Made by a program: the position numbers and the translations under genes. A DNA stretch of 64,000 nt from CAVUNY01 sp963843535 (GTDB taxonomy: Bacteria > Chloroflexota > Anaerolineae > Anaerolineales > Anaerolineaceae), in assembly GCA_963843535.1 (NCBI GenBank), contig CAWJKU010000004.1:124001-188000 (forward strand). The letters are read 5' to 3'. The notes under the pieces were generated by a model that saw nothing but the letters and a program-made list of their open reading frames with translations, was not told the origin of the DNA and made no database searches. Positions 36,328-45,382 of this stretch are shown in pieces (positions within the stretch are counted from its first letter, which is position 1; each line of letters starts with the position of its first letter).

Positions 36328-37394
36328 TGAACATACAAATGGATGCTCAACTTCCTGAAGAAGAAACCTGCTGGCAGGCGGTAGTGGAGCGCGACAGCCG
36401 CTTTGATGGTGTTTTTTACTTTGGCGTGCGCTCAACGGGCATTTACTGCCGGCCAATCTGCCCGGCCCGGCGGCCGCGCCGCGACCAGGTAACATTTTTT
36501 ACGAGCAAGGCGAAAGCACAGGCAGCCGGTTTCCGCCCTTGCCGGCGCTGCCGCCCGGATGATGAATCACCTGAGGCGCGCGCCTTGCTGGCAGAGCAGG
36601 CCCGCCACCTGCTGGATCAGGCCGAGTCCCCACTGACCTTGTCAGCACTGGCGCGGCAGGTGGGAGCCAGCCCTTCGCACCTGCAGCGCGTTTTTAAGGC
36701 TGCCGTCGGGTTATCGCCGCGCGCCTATTTCGCCAATCGCCGTTTAGAGCGCTTTAAATCACAGGTGAAGGCCGGGCAGGATGTGACCACTGCCCTGTAT
36801 GAAGCGGGTTTTGGCTCATCCAGCCGGTTGTATGAAGACGCCCGGCAAACGCTGGGCATGACCCCCGGTGAATACCGGAATGGAGGTAAAGGTATGCAGG
36901 TTCGATTTACGACATTTGAATCCCGGTTGGGGTGGGTGCTGATGGCAGCTACCCGGTACGGGGTGTGCAAGGTGAGTTTTGGCAAGGACGATGCGGACCT
37001 GGAAGGACAGCTGGTTGCAGAATTTCCAAAGGCTGAACGCACCCGGGATGACGCGGGCTTATCTGCCTGGTCCGGCATGCTGGCAGCCTATTTGCAGGGC
37101 AGCCAAAAGCAAATCGATCTTCCCCTGGACGCGCAGGGCACTGCTTTCCAACACAAGGTATGGGCGGCTTTGCGCCAGATCCCATACGGGCAGACGCGCA
37201 CGTATGCCCAGTTGGCCCAATCGATCAACCAGCCGGCTGCCGTGCGGGCTGCGGCCCGGGCCTGCGCCACCAATCCGGTGGCGGTGGTTACCCCTTGCCA
37301 CCGGATCGTGCGCAGCGATGGGGGCTTGGGCGGCTATCGTTGGGGGCTGGAGCGAAAGAAACAGCTGCTGGAAAGCGAGAAAGCTACGCGCTGA
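36327..37394 (+). CDS. ada: Ada-type bifunctional regulator and O6-methylguanine-DNA methyltransferase
   Basis: The 355-residue protein combines the Ada zinc domain (C41, C45, C72, C75 in GIYCRPICPARR and PCRRCRPDD), an AraC-type helix-turn-helix (about 95-185) and the methyltransferase domain with acceptor Cys324 in VTPCHRIVR. In the family, transfer of a methyl group from a phosphotriester to the zinc cysteine turns it into an activator of alkylation-repair genes, while the C-terminal Cys repairs O6-methylguanine in a suicidal step. All key residues are present. A terminator follows. Confidence 0.94.
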   Translation: MNIQMDAQLPEEETCWQAVVERDSRFDGVFYFGVRSTGIYCRPICPARRPRRDQVTFFTSKAKAQAAGFRPCRRCRPDDESPEARALLAEQARHLLDQAESPLTLSALARQVGASPSHLQRVFKAAVGLSPRAYFANRRLERFKSQVKAGQDVTTALYEAGFGSSSRLYEDARQTLGMTPGEYRNGGKGMQVRFTTFESRLGWVLMAATRYGVCKVSFGKDDADLEGQLVAEFPKAERTRDDAGLSAWSGMLAAYLQGSQKQIDLPLDAQGTAFQHKVWAALRQIPYGQTRTYAQLAQSINQPAAVRAAARACATNPVAVVTPCHRIVRSDGGLGGYRWGLERKKQLLESEKATR

Positions 37395-37405
37395 TTTCGA
37401 TCCCT

Positions 37406-37449
37406 ACACAAAGAACATTCGGCGTTTCCGCGCCGAATGTTCTTTGTGT
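37406..37449. terminator. Hairpin terminator after ada
   Basis: A perfect 19-bp stem, 37406-37424 with 37431-37449, loop TTTCCG. The T tract downstream is weak, so efficiency is uncertain. Confidence 0.7.
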
Positions 37450-37571
37450 TAGGGCGAATTTTTAAATTCTCAAAAAGCGGCCGACAGGTAATTTATAATC
37501 CAACACTGGAATTAATTGGCGTTTTTACCGTAAAATAAATTAACCAAAATATGTTGAATGATTGAGGGAAT

Positions 37572-38561
37572 ATGAAAGCGATCGTTTATACAAAATACGG
37601 TCCCCCTGATGTTCTTCAGCTCATGGAGGTAGCAAAACCTGAGCCTAAGGACAATCAAGTATTGGTAAAAGTTTTATCGGCATCCGCAAATGCACTGGAC
37701 TTCCGGCGCTTCGAATCGACATCGATCATGGGCCGCTTTATGGATGAGGTGGTTCTAAAAGCAACCAATAAGGTGCTCGGCGCGGATATCGCGGGGAGAG
37801 TTGAGACTGTTGGCGCAGCGGTAAGGCAGTTTAAGCCAGGCGATGAGGTATTCGGGGTATCTGCGGGATCCGTGGGCGGATTTGCCGAATATGCGTGTTC
37901 TGTTGAAAATGGCTTAGCCCTGAAACCTGCCAACCAATCTTTTGAGGCAGTCACTGCCGTCCCGGTAGCGGCATTGACTGCGCTGCAGGGCCTTCGCGAC
38001 AAAGGACACGTTCAACCCGGGCAAAAGGTGCTCATCAATGGAGCGTCTGGCGGCGTAGGTACATTTGCAGTACAGATTGCCAAATCATTCGGGGCTGAAG
38101 TGACCGCCGTGTGCAGCACGCGGAACCTGGAAAAAGCGCGCTCGATTGGTGCAGACCATGTCATTGATTACACAAAAGAAAATTTCACCAAACAGGGGCA
38201 GCATTATGACCTGATCATTGCCGCGAATGGATATCACCCGCTTCAAGATTATCGGCGTGCGTTAAGTCCAGGCGGAATTTATGTCGCGCTCGGCGGTTCC
38301 ATTACTCAAGTTGTCCAGTCTATGCTTCTGGGGCCTTTGGTTTCGAGGTTTGGAAGTAAGAAGATGGTTTTTATGGGGATCGCAAAAATCAACCAGAAAG
38401 ATTTAGCTTTTTTGGCGGAGCTTCTTGAAGCCGGCAAAGTCGTACCGGTTATCGAAAAAAGTTACCCATTAAGTGAGGTCGCGGCAGCGATCCGCTACCT
38501 TGCGGAAGGACACGCCCAGGGGAAAGTCGTTATCGCGGTGGCTAACGATACCAAAGCCTGA
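37572..38561 (+). CDS. Quinone oxidoreductase-like MDR family protein
   Basis: The 329-residue protein of the medium-chain dehydrogenase/reductase superfamily has a GroES-like N-terminal domain (MKAIVYTKYGPPDVLQL) and a Rossmann domain with GASGGVGTFAVQIAKSFGAEVTAV. The zinc-binding cysteines of alcohol dehydrogenases are absent, as in the NADPH-dependent quinone or enone reductase branch. It ends 8 bases from the convergent MASE1 gene. Confidence 0.88.
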   Translation: MKAIVYTKYGPPDVLQLMEVAKPEPKDNQVLVKVLSASANALDFRRFESTSIMGRFMDEVVLKATNKVLGADIAGRVETVGAAVRQFKPGDEVFGVSAGSVGGFAEYACSVENGLALKPANQSFEAVTAVPVAALTALQGLRDKGHVQPGQKVLINGASGGVGTFAVQIAKSFGAEVTAVCSTRNLEKARSIGADHVIDYTKENFTKQGQHYDLIIAANGYHPLQDYRRALSPGGIYVALGGSITQVVQSMLLGPLVSRFGSKKMVFMGIAKINQKDLAFLAELLEAGKVVPVIEKSYPLSEVAAAIRYLAEGHAQGKVVIAVANDTKA

Positions 38562-38569
38562 CAAGTTAT

Positions 38570-41500
38570 CTATTCGATGTCGTCTTTCGGGAAACCGGGG
38601 ATTAAGGGCAGCAATAACGTTCCATTTTCTAACATCGCCGTGATGGCCTGGGTGTTTTGCGGCTCGCTGTAAAGAAATCCTTGTACCGCGTCACACTGGT
38701 GCTGGTGGAGAAAATCAAGCTGGCGTGGAGATTCTACGCCTTCGGCTACGACCCATTTGTTCAGCAGGTGCCCAACCGAAATGATCGTGCGCGTAATGGC
38801 GGCATCTTCTCCATCATCCGGAATATTCCAGATAAATGACTTGTCAATTTTTATCGTATTGACCGGGAAACGTTTCAGGTAATCCAGGGATGAGTAATGC
38901 ATGCCGAAATCGTCCAACGAAATCTGGATGCCCATGGTGCTTATTTCGGTCAGGATCTTGATGGTGAGATCGAAATTTTCCATGGCGGCGCTTTCAGGGA
39001 ATTCCAGAATCAGTGAATGCCCTTCAATCCCGGCTTCGGTCAGGATGTGCTTGAATTGTTCTGGCAGGGCCGGGTTCACCAACTGACGGGCCGAGAGATT
39101 GACAGAAACGCGCATGTTTGGGTTGATCGACAGCCAATCGTGCAGCTGGTTGCAGGCAGTGCGGATGACCCAATCATTCAACGGGACAATCAGCCCATTG
39201 TCTTCGGCATGGCGAATGAATTCGCCGGGTAAAACCAGACCTCTTTCAGGGTGATGCCAGCGCACCAGGGCTTCCAGCGATGAGATCGTTCCGCTGGGCA
39301 AGGAGACAATAGGCTGGTAATAGACTTCGAATTCCTGCCTTTCCAATGCCCTGCGCAGATCGGTTTCGAGCTGCAAGAGGGCCAGGTTGCGCATGCGCAT
39401 ATTTGCATCGAACGTCTGGTGTCTTGCGCGGCCGCCTGCCTTGGCCTCATATAAGGCCGTATCTGAATCGCGCAGCAAATCTTCAGCGCGTTCGTAATTT
39501 CCTACATTGACCACAATGCCGATGCTTGCAGATGTGAAGACCTCCTGGTTCTGCAAGTAGAAAGGTAAACTCATAGTTTCTTGAACCCGGTCAGCCACGC
39601 GAATGGCATCGTCTTCCGACTTGATATCGTCCAGCAGGATGGCAAATTCATCGGCGCCAAAACGCGCGACCGTGTCTTCAGGACGCAGGCTGATTTCCAA
39701 CCGGCGCGCGATCTCGATGAGCAGCTGGTCGCCGGCGACATGCCCAAAGCTTTCATTGACCAGCTTGAACCGGTCAAGATCGATGTATAAAACCGCGCTC
39801 CAGTAATCACTGTGCCGTTTGAGGCGCTCAATGGAGCGTTTCAGCTGGTCTAGGAAATACGCCCGGTTGGGAAGCCCGGTCAATACATCGTGCATGGCGT
39901 CATGCACCAGGCGCTCTTCAGTGGTCTTGCGCGCGGTGATGTCGGTTAAGGAGCCTGCCAGCCGGTGGGGTTTCGCTCCCATAACCTTGACTGCCAGGCC
40001 GCGTACTAATACCCAGCGGTAGCTTCCGCTTTGGTGCATGACGCGGTGTTCGGTTACGAAATGGGGGGTAAAACCTTCGATGTGGGCATTCAGGTCGTTC
40101 TTGACCTGTTTGATGTCATCCGGATGGATGCGCCCCATCCATTCATCCGGGCTGTCGCTAATATCATCTTCACTATACCCCAGCATCCTTTTCCAGCGCA
40201 GTGAATAATAAATCTTGTTCTGCGTAAGATCCCAGTCCCAAATGCCATCATTGGCACCGCGTACTGCCACGGAAAAACGCTCTTCACTACCGCGCAAGGC
40301 TTCTTCGGCCAGTTTGCGTTTGGTAATTTCATTAGATGTCAGGATGATGCTTTCTACCCGGCCATCTGCCAGGACAGGATTGAGCTGGACGTCATACCAG
40401 GTTTCCTTTTCGTCGACTCTGGCAGTGACCTCTGACTGCCAGGGTTTGCCGGTCATCCGGCAAATCTTGATGGCATCCCTCAAAAGGCTTTCCGACTCGG
40501 TGGTTAATGGGGCAAAAAATTGGAATGGTTCTTCGGCGTTCGGTTCCATCCAGTTATTAAAGGAAAGCTTTCCGGCATGTTCTATCTGTCCAACATATAC
40601 CGGGGCGTTTTGGAGAATGGAACGCAGGCGTTTTTCAGACGATTGCCAGGCTTTTTCTACAATTTGACGTTCATTAATCAAGGCGACGACCATCCAGGCA
40701 AAGAGGGTTGAGGTTAAGAGATAAACCTGGACGGATAAAATACGGCCGTCAAACGAAGTGTCGATGGCGGCGAAGGGACCGTACCCTTGAATGACACTCC
40801 ACAAGGTCATCACTGCCAGCACGCTCGTCGCCGAAGCTGCACCTAATGTACCCATCCGGAACACGGCCCAAAACAGGAACGGATACGCCACAAAAGGAAT
40901 GGAGAGCAGGTAACCGGAGATTTCTGGAGAAGTGAAGAATACTAACCAGATGGTAATCACCATCAACGTCAATACGATCAGCGCTTCGATTACATTTCCA
41001 CGCTGGATATAGCGTAAAGAAGGCTTTTCCGTAGTCCACGTTATGACAATCGGCACCAGCATGAGCATACCAATACCGTCAGCCAGGGCCCAGGCCAACC
41101 ATGTGCTGAAGAAGGGGGCCTGATAGCTCAAGAAAGCAACGGTCGCGCCCAGCAGAGCAATGAGCGTAAGCATGATGCCGATGAATAGAGCCGCCACGCC
41201 CATCTGTCGAAGGCTGAAATAGCTTGGTTTTTGCCCGTTAATTCGCTGGAGGATCAATACTGCCAGGAGAGCTTCTGCCGTATAAGCAAAGGTAAATCCG
41301 GTGACAGTTTCGATTGGAAAACCCATCACCAAAAATGCCAGAAAATTTGCCAGGGTAAACACCAGGAATATTGGCAGCCATTTTTTTCGGGGAGTGAGCA
41401 GCAAATAGCTCAGCACGATGCCGCTTGGCAGCCAAAGAATCGGTATATGCCGGGGATCTTGCGCAAGACGTAAACCCAATATGGCTGCCAGGTAAGTTGC

Positions 41501-41593
41501 CACGCCAAAACCGAGAAGGGGAATTGCGGCGCGCCAAACCCAATGTTTCGTTATGGAAAGTTCGGGCTCGGACTGTTCAACCTGGGTTTTCAA
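38570..41593 (-). CDS. MASE1-PAS-GGDEF-EAL membrane cyclic di-GMP protein
   Basis: The 1007-residue protein has an N-terminal MASE1 membrane sensor (about 20-310, eight or so helices), PAS regions (about 320-560), a GGDEF domain (about 575-735) and an EAL domain (about 750-1000). The cyclase signature reads RFGADEF, with Ala in place of the second Gly, and may be inactive or regulatory. The EAL domain keeps LEALVRW and SLDDFG, so phosphodiesterase activity is likely. Together with the GGDEF protein at 9888 it shows c-di-GMP signalling in the organism. Confidence 0.92.
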   Translation of the reverse strand: MKTQVEQSEPELSITKHWVWRAAIPLLGFGVATYLAAILGLRLAQDPRHIPILWLPSGIVLSYLLLTPRKKWLPIFLVFTLANFLAFLVMGFPIETVTGFTFAYTAEALLAVLILQRINGQKPSYFSLRQMGVAALFIGIMLTLIALLGATVAFLSYQAPFFSTWLAWALADGIGMLMLVPIVITWTTEKPSLRYIQRGNVIEALIVLTLMVITIWLVFFTSPEISGYLLSIPFVAYPFLFWAVFRMGTLGAASATSVLAVMTLWSVIQGYGPFAAIDTSFDGRILSVQVYLLTSTLFAWMVVALINERQIVEKAWQSSEKRLRSILQNAPVYVGQIEHAGKLSFNNWMEPNAEEPFQFFAPLTTESESLLRDAIKICRMTGKPWQSEVTARVDEKETWYDVQLNPVLADGRVESIILTSNEITKRKLAEEALRGSEERFSVAVRGANDGIWDWDLTQNKIYYSLRWKRMLGYSEDDISDSPDEWMGRIHPDDIKQVKNDLNAHIEGFTPHFVTEHRVMHQSGSYRWVLVRGLAVKVMGAKPHRLAGSLTDITARKTTEERLVHDAMHDVLTGLPNRAYFLDQLKRSIERLKRHSDYWSAVLYIDLDRFKLVNESFGHVAGDQLLIEIARRLEISLRPEDTVARFGADEFAILLDDIKSEDDAIRVADRVQETMSLPFYLQNQEVFTSASIGIVVNVGNYERAEDLLRDSDTALYEAKAGGRARHQTFDANMRMRNLALLQLETDLRRALERQEFEVYYQPIVSLPSGTISSLEALVRWHHPERGLVLPGEFIRHAEDNGLIVPLNDWVIRTACNQLHDWLSINPNMRVSVNLSARQLVNPALPEQFKHILTEAGIEGHSLILEFPESAAMENFDLTIKILTEISTMGIQISLDDFGMHYSSLDYLKRFPVNTIKIDKSFIWNIPDDGEDAAITRTIISVGHLLNKWVVAEGVESPRQLDFLHQHQCDAVQGFLYSEPQNTQAITAMLENGTLLLPLIPGFPKDDIE

Positions 41594-41743
41594 GGTTTTT
41601 CCACCCTTTGCGATACACGACCGTTGTAGACGAATGACCCTGATTTGGATTATACAACGGATTAATTTTGACTGTCATTCTTCTGACCGGCGAAAATCTG
41701 GTATCTATTCGCATATACTGCAAGAATTATTCCAACCTACCAA

Positions 41744-43540
41744 TCAAGGTACCAAAGCGACGAATTGATCGATATCAGACCGGATAGTTTCCAGGCTGGA
41801 GCGCCAGAAACCAGGAGAATGGATATCGATGTCCATTCCGCGTGCCAGGGTAGAGGCATTTGCCTGTCCCGTGGATGACAGCAGCAGGTCATACCACTGT
41901 TTGAAATTGGATGGGTCTTGCTGGTAGCGGGCAAACAAGCCTAATCCAAATAGCAGCCCAAACATGTAGGGGTAATTATAAAAAGACCTGCCGGTGCTGT
42001 AGTAGTGTTGTTTCGCCGCCCACATATAGGGATGCAGGTTTCGAGGATCCAAACCGTCACCGTAAGTGTCTACTTGTGCCTTTTCCATATGTGCGCACAA
42101 TTCATCGATCGATAGATCGCGTTTTTGACGTTGGCTGAAGACTGCCTCCTCAAATAAAAACCGGCTGGAGATGTCAACGACAATCTGGGTCGAGTTGACC
42201 AATGCCCCTTCCAAAATGCTGAGCCGCTCATTTGCGGAAACCTGGCTCAACAAGGCATTGCGCACAATCGTTTCGCAGAAGATGCTGGCTGTCTCTGCCA
42301 GGGTCATGGGTGTGTCACGGTTGAGCATTGGCTGGCTGGCCAGGTTGAGATTGTGATAAGCGTGGCCCAGCTCATGTGCTAAAGTGAGGACGCTCTTAAA
42401 ACCGGGCTGAAAATTGGTCAGCACGCGCGATTCATCTCGCCGCAGCCCCATGCAAAAGGCTCCATCGCGTTTGCCCGAGCGCGGTTCGGCATCGATCCAG
42501 TTCTCACGGAAAGCACGCGCGGCGAATTCGCCCATCCGCGATGAATACCCGGTGAACTGGTCAATGATCAGGTTTTGAGCATCTTCATATGACCAGGATT
42601 GTTTCCCTTTGCCGACTGGGGCAAACAAATCGTACCAGGGTAAACTTTGCTGGTTCAGCAGCCGGGCTTTGGCCTGTAAATAACGCCGAAAATGCGGGAA
42701 ATATTCGCGGGCGGTCTGCAGCATGGCCGCCAACGCATCCCGATCAATGGCGTTGTCAAAAAGCGCCGCTGACAGCGGAGATTCCCATCCCCGCCGATAA
42801 GCCAGAGTATTTACCTCTCCTTTAATTCCATTCAAGGCAGCTGCCAGGGGCAAGGCGTTCGCTTGCCAGGCTGCCAGCTCGGCTTCATAGCCTTTGCGGC
42901 GAACTTCACCATCTGCATCGTATGCCAGGTTGCGCACCGCTGACATGGGCAGTGTTTTCTCTTCGCCTTTAATTTCCAAAGTGACGGGAATTTGTGAGGT
43001 CAGGTTGCCGTACATTCGGCTCCATGAGCCACCGGCAGAGAGGTTGAGCTCAGCTGCCAGGTCTTCTTCAGCTGGAGACATCAAATGGGTGGCAGCCAGG
43101 GCTGCCTGGCGAATCATGAACTGGTACGGCAGCAACTCCGGCGATGCCGCCAGGAGGGCTTCCACATCCAGCGAGCCCAGCCAGGCTGTCAGGCGTGTCA
43201 TCAATTGATCGAGTTTGAGCGTCGCCTGCAAATAGTCGCTCATTTTGGCCTGGGCCAGGGTATTGCGCGAATCTGTCGCCACGAAACTGACGATATAAGC
43301 GCGCAGCGTCTGGCAGCGTTCGAGCAGCGGGTTGAGCGCGGCAGCGACGGCATTGAAACTGGCCCGCGCTTCTTTAGTTAACGGCAGGCTGGATGATTTT
43401 TGAATATGGCGGCTGTCAAAATTTTTTCCGAGATCAGCGATCAAGGCCGTCATTGCAGAAAATTCCCGGTCAAATTCGGGAGAATCCAGACCTGGAAATA
43501 CAACTTGCATGTCCCAATGAGGCAGGCTGGCAGATGGCAT
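41744..43540 (-). CDS. M3-family oligoendopeptidase (PepF-like)
   Basis: The 598-residue cytosolic zinc metallopeptidase has the HELGHAYH motif with the downstream Glu in TLAETASIFCE, the usual third ligand region. Length is normal for PepF/M3B enzymes, which cut peptides of about 7-20 residues. The gene is apparently monocistronic. Confidence 0.93.
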   Translation of the reverse strand: MPSASLPHWDMQVVFPGLDSPEFDREFSAMTALIADLGKNFDSRHIQKSSSLPLTKEARASFNAVAAALNPLLERCQTLRAYIVSFVATDSRNTLAQAKMSDYLQATLKLDQLMTRLTAWLGSLDVEALLAASPELLPYQFMIRQAALAATHLMSPAEEDLAAELNLSAGGSWSRMYGNLTSQIPVTLEIKGEEKTLPMSAVRNLAYDADGEVRRKGYEAELAAWQANALPLAAALNGIKGEVNTLAYRRGWESPLSAALFDNAIDRDALAAMLQTAREYFPHFRRYLQAKARLLNQQSLPWYDLFAPVGKGKQSWSYEDAQNLIIDQFTGYSSRMGEFAARAFRENWIDAEPRSGKRDGAFCMGLRRDESRVLTNFQPGFKSVLTLAHELGHAYHNLNLASQPMLNRDTPMTLAETASIFCETIVRNALLSQVSANERLSILEGALVNSTQIVVDISSRFLFEEAVFSQRQKRDLSIDELCAHMEKAQVDTYGDGLDPRNLHPYMWAAKQHYYSTGRSFYNYPYMFGLLFGLGLFARYQQDPSNFKQWYDLLLSSTGQANASTLARGMDIDIHSPGFWRSSLETIRSDIDQFVALVP

Positions 43541-43934
43541 CCGGCATCCTTTTTATGGGCGATATGGGGTCGAAAATAGCATTTTCTTTGCCGCGGCTGT
43601 TTGGCAGCGACATAAGGACTCTGGCTTCGCTAGACTTCATTATATCGATAGTTGCGCAAAATTACACATTTCGGGCCGCAGATTCTCGGCCTGTGTACTT
43701 AACAGAATCGTCAGGCAGGATATATTCAGGTCAATCCTTTCATGAATTAAGACAATGGAATGTGCTGGAAGCCTGTGTAAGCGATTTCAGGTTTTTTTTA
43801 GCTCAGTCCGTGAAACGTAACTGTTCGATCTCCGTATATCTAGTGAACTGTAGCGATTGCGCCAGCGTTTGGGGTTACAGGTTCATTAGGGCCGTTACAG
43901 TGTCATCGAATCATTAAAAATGTAGGAGACAGTA
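43541..43934. other. Divergent intergenic region, nothing recognised
   Basis: These 394 bases lie between pepF-like (minus) and ybjQ-like (plus) starts and presumably carry both promoters. No convincing -35/-10 pair, hairpin or gene was found. GTAGGAGACAGTA at 43922-43934 supplies the RBS of the plus gene. Confidence 0.5.
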
Positions 43935-44270
43935 ATGGATCAACGAATTTGGGTCGCCACGACCAATGAATTTGAGGGTTTCCGCGTACGCCAATACCTA
44001 GGCGTGGTGCGCGGGATCACCGTCCGCTCGCGCAGCATCTTCGGCTCGTTAGGGGCCGGGCTGCAGCAAATCGTGGGCGGAAACATTACCCTGTACACCG
44101 AGATGTGCGAAGAAGCCCGTCTGGAAGCTTTTGAATTAATGGTCAAGCATGCCGGTGAAATGGGCGCCAATGCGGTGATCGGTATGCGTTATGATGCCAC
44201 TGAAATAGGCGAAGGCGTTTCTGAGGTGCTGGCGTACGGCACGGCGGTGGTGATCGAGCGCAAGCAGTAA
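43935..44270 (+). CDS. YbjQ/UPF0145 family protein
   Basis: The 111-residue protein matches the YbjQ family: TTNEFEGFRVRQYLGVVRGI near the start, RSRSIFGSLGAGLQQIVGG and GANAVIGMRYDATEIG. Members form small oligomers, sometimes annotated as heavy-metal-binding; the function is not established. It lies just upstream of the RNA candidate. Confidence 0.88.
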   Translation: MDQRIWVATTNEFEGFRVRQYLGVVRGITVRSRSIFGSLGAGLQQIVGGNITLYTEMCEEARLEAFELMVKHAGEMGANAVIGMRYDATEIGEGVSEVLAYGTAVVIERKQ

Positions 44271-44359
44271 AAGCTACCTTCCGTGGAATCCAGGTGAGCC
44301 AGTCTTTGCACGGTTGTCTGACTTGTCCTTACAACAATCTTAAAAGAAATTTTGAGTGG

Positions 44360-44388
44360 TTGACTCCAGGAATGTTCTTTCCTATAAT
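44360..44388 (+). promoter_or_regulatory. Strong promoter of the RNA candidate
   Basis: TTGACT (44360-44365), 17 bases, TATAAT (44383-44388). It is the best consensus promoter in the window next to the feo promoter and points into a region without a credible protein. The expected start is near 44395. Confidence 0.75.
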
Positions 44389-44394
44389 GATGTC

Positions 44395-44798
44395 ACAGGG
44401 CGTTCCAAGAAATTGGTCAGTACACCGCGATCAGCGGAACCCGTACCGCTCAGATACCAAGGAGAATGTTCCCGAAGATCCAGCCGAAAGGAAAGAAGAT
44501 CAAAGGAGCAAAGCCAAGGTAAAAGGTTCAAAGGGCGAAAAAAGAGATTTCGAGAATAATCTGAAAGTAACTTCTCGAATGGGAAGCGAAACTCGAAGAT
44601 AATTTCTGAAAAAAATATCGCCCATAAAAAAAGAACCTCGTAAAAAGCCTCATTTCTCAAAACGGTATACACCGGGCGAGAATAAAGCGAGCAAATGCGG
44701 AGCGAAAGGGAAACTGAAAGGTTACTTGGGACCCCTGTTTTATTTAACGGGTGTTCCGATTGGTTTTGCCGGTCGGAACATCCGTTAAATTTCTTTTT
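44395..44798 (+). ncRNA. Candidate structured non-coding RNA of unknown family
   Basis: Four sets of pairings can be read in the sequence. The ends pair: 44396-44409 with 44725-44737, 13 bp with one G.U and a bulged C. A 5' domain nests TTGGT/ACCAA (44413-44417, 44456-44460), GTAC/GTAC (44420-44423, 44443-44446) and CCGC/GCGG (44425-44428, 44434-44437). A central domain nests GGTTC/GAACC (44525-44529, 44633-44637), GGGCGA/TCGCCC (44533-44538, 44618-44623) and an 8-bp hairpin (44549-44556, 44572-44579). CGGT/ACCG closes a small hairpin at 44663-44674. Single-stranded parts are rich in A and G. A consensus promoter precedes and an intrinsic terminator follows. The core is about 345 nt. No RNase P, tmRNA, SRP or 6S signature was found. 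The weak open frame at 44294-44602 crosses the promoter and lacks family character. Confidence 0.62.
44742..44796 (+). terminator. Terminator of the RNA candidate
   Basis: ATTTAACGG..TTCCGA (44742-44759) pairs with TCGGAA..CCGTTAAAT (44773-44790) with one G.U pair, followed by TTCTTTTT on the plus strand. On the minus strand, the hpt side, no T run follows, so it serves the plus-strand transcript best. Confidence 0.72.
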
Positions 44799-44800
44799 AA

Positions 44801-45370
44801 TTACAATGCGCTGGCCTTGAGCGTGCCGACGAACGGCAGGTTGCGGTAATGCTCGTGATGGTCGAGTCCGTAGCCGACCACAAAACGGTCAGGCAGGTTG
44901 AACCCTTTATATTTCAGGGGAATTTCGATCAAGCGTTTTTCGGGCTTATCAAACAATACGCATACCTCCAGGCTGGCGGGCTGGCGCGCTCGCAGGTTGG
45001 AAAGCAGGTAGTTGAGCGTCAGCCCGGTGTCGATAACGTCTTCGACAAACAATACATGCCGTCCGCTGATGTCAGCTTCCAGGTCTTTCACCAGGCGCAC
45101 TTTGCCCCGGCTGCGCGTTTCCGGTGAATAGCTGGCGACCGCCAGAAAATCGACCTCCACCGGGATGGGAATGGCCCGCAGCAAATCGGCCATGAAAAAC
45201 ACCACCCCTTTTAGAACCCCAACCAGCAAAGGGGCACGGGCAGAATAATCGCGGCCGATGGCTGCCCCCATTTCAGAAACCCGCTGCTGGATTTGCTCCT
45301 CGGTTAGCAGAATATCTTGCACATTGGCCGCGACCGGGCCGTATTGTTGGATTAAATCGAGAGAAGTCAT
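44801..45370 (-). CDS. hpt: Hypoxanthine phosphoribosyltransferase
   Basis: The 189-residue purine salvage enzyme joins hypoxanthine or guanine to PRPP. The PRPP-binding loop VLFVEDVIDTGLTLNYLL and the LLVGVLKGVVFFMADLLR segment are typical. It is downstream of two minus-strand genes and probably in one operon with them. Confidence 0.94.
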   Translation of the reverse strand: MTSLDLIQQYGPVAANVQDILLTEEQIQQRVSEMGAAIGRDYSARAPLLVGVLKGVVFFMADLLRAIPIPVEVDFLAVASYSPETRSRGKVRLVKDLEADISGRHVLFVEDVIDTGLTLNYLLSNLRARQPASLEVCVLFDKPEKRLIEIPLKYKGFNLPDRFVVGYGLDHHEHYRNLPFVGTLKASAL

Positions 45371-45382
45371 GCGTTTCCTCGC

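Noticed and set aside
44294..44602. Open frame of 102 codons overlapping the RNA candidate
   Set aside because: It begins before the consensus promoter, has no good RBS, shows no family character and is dominated by the purine-rich composition of the region.
44395..44740. RNase P RNA, tmRNA, SRP RNA or 6S RNA
   Set aside because: The invariant GAGGAAAGTCC box of RNase P, the tRNA-like ends of tmRNA and the GGAAGGAAGC-type SRP loop are absent, and the layout does not fit the single long stem with central bubble of 6S RNA.
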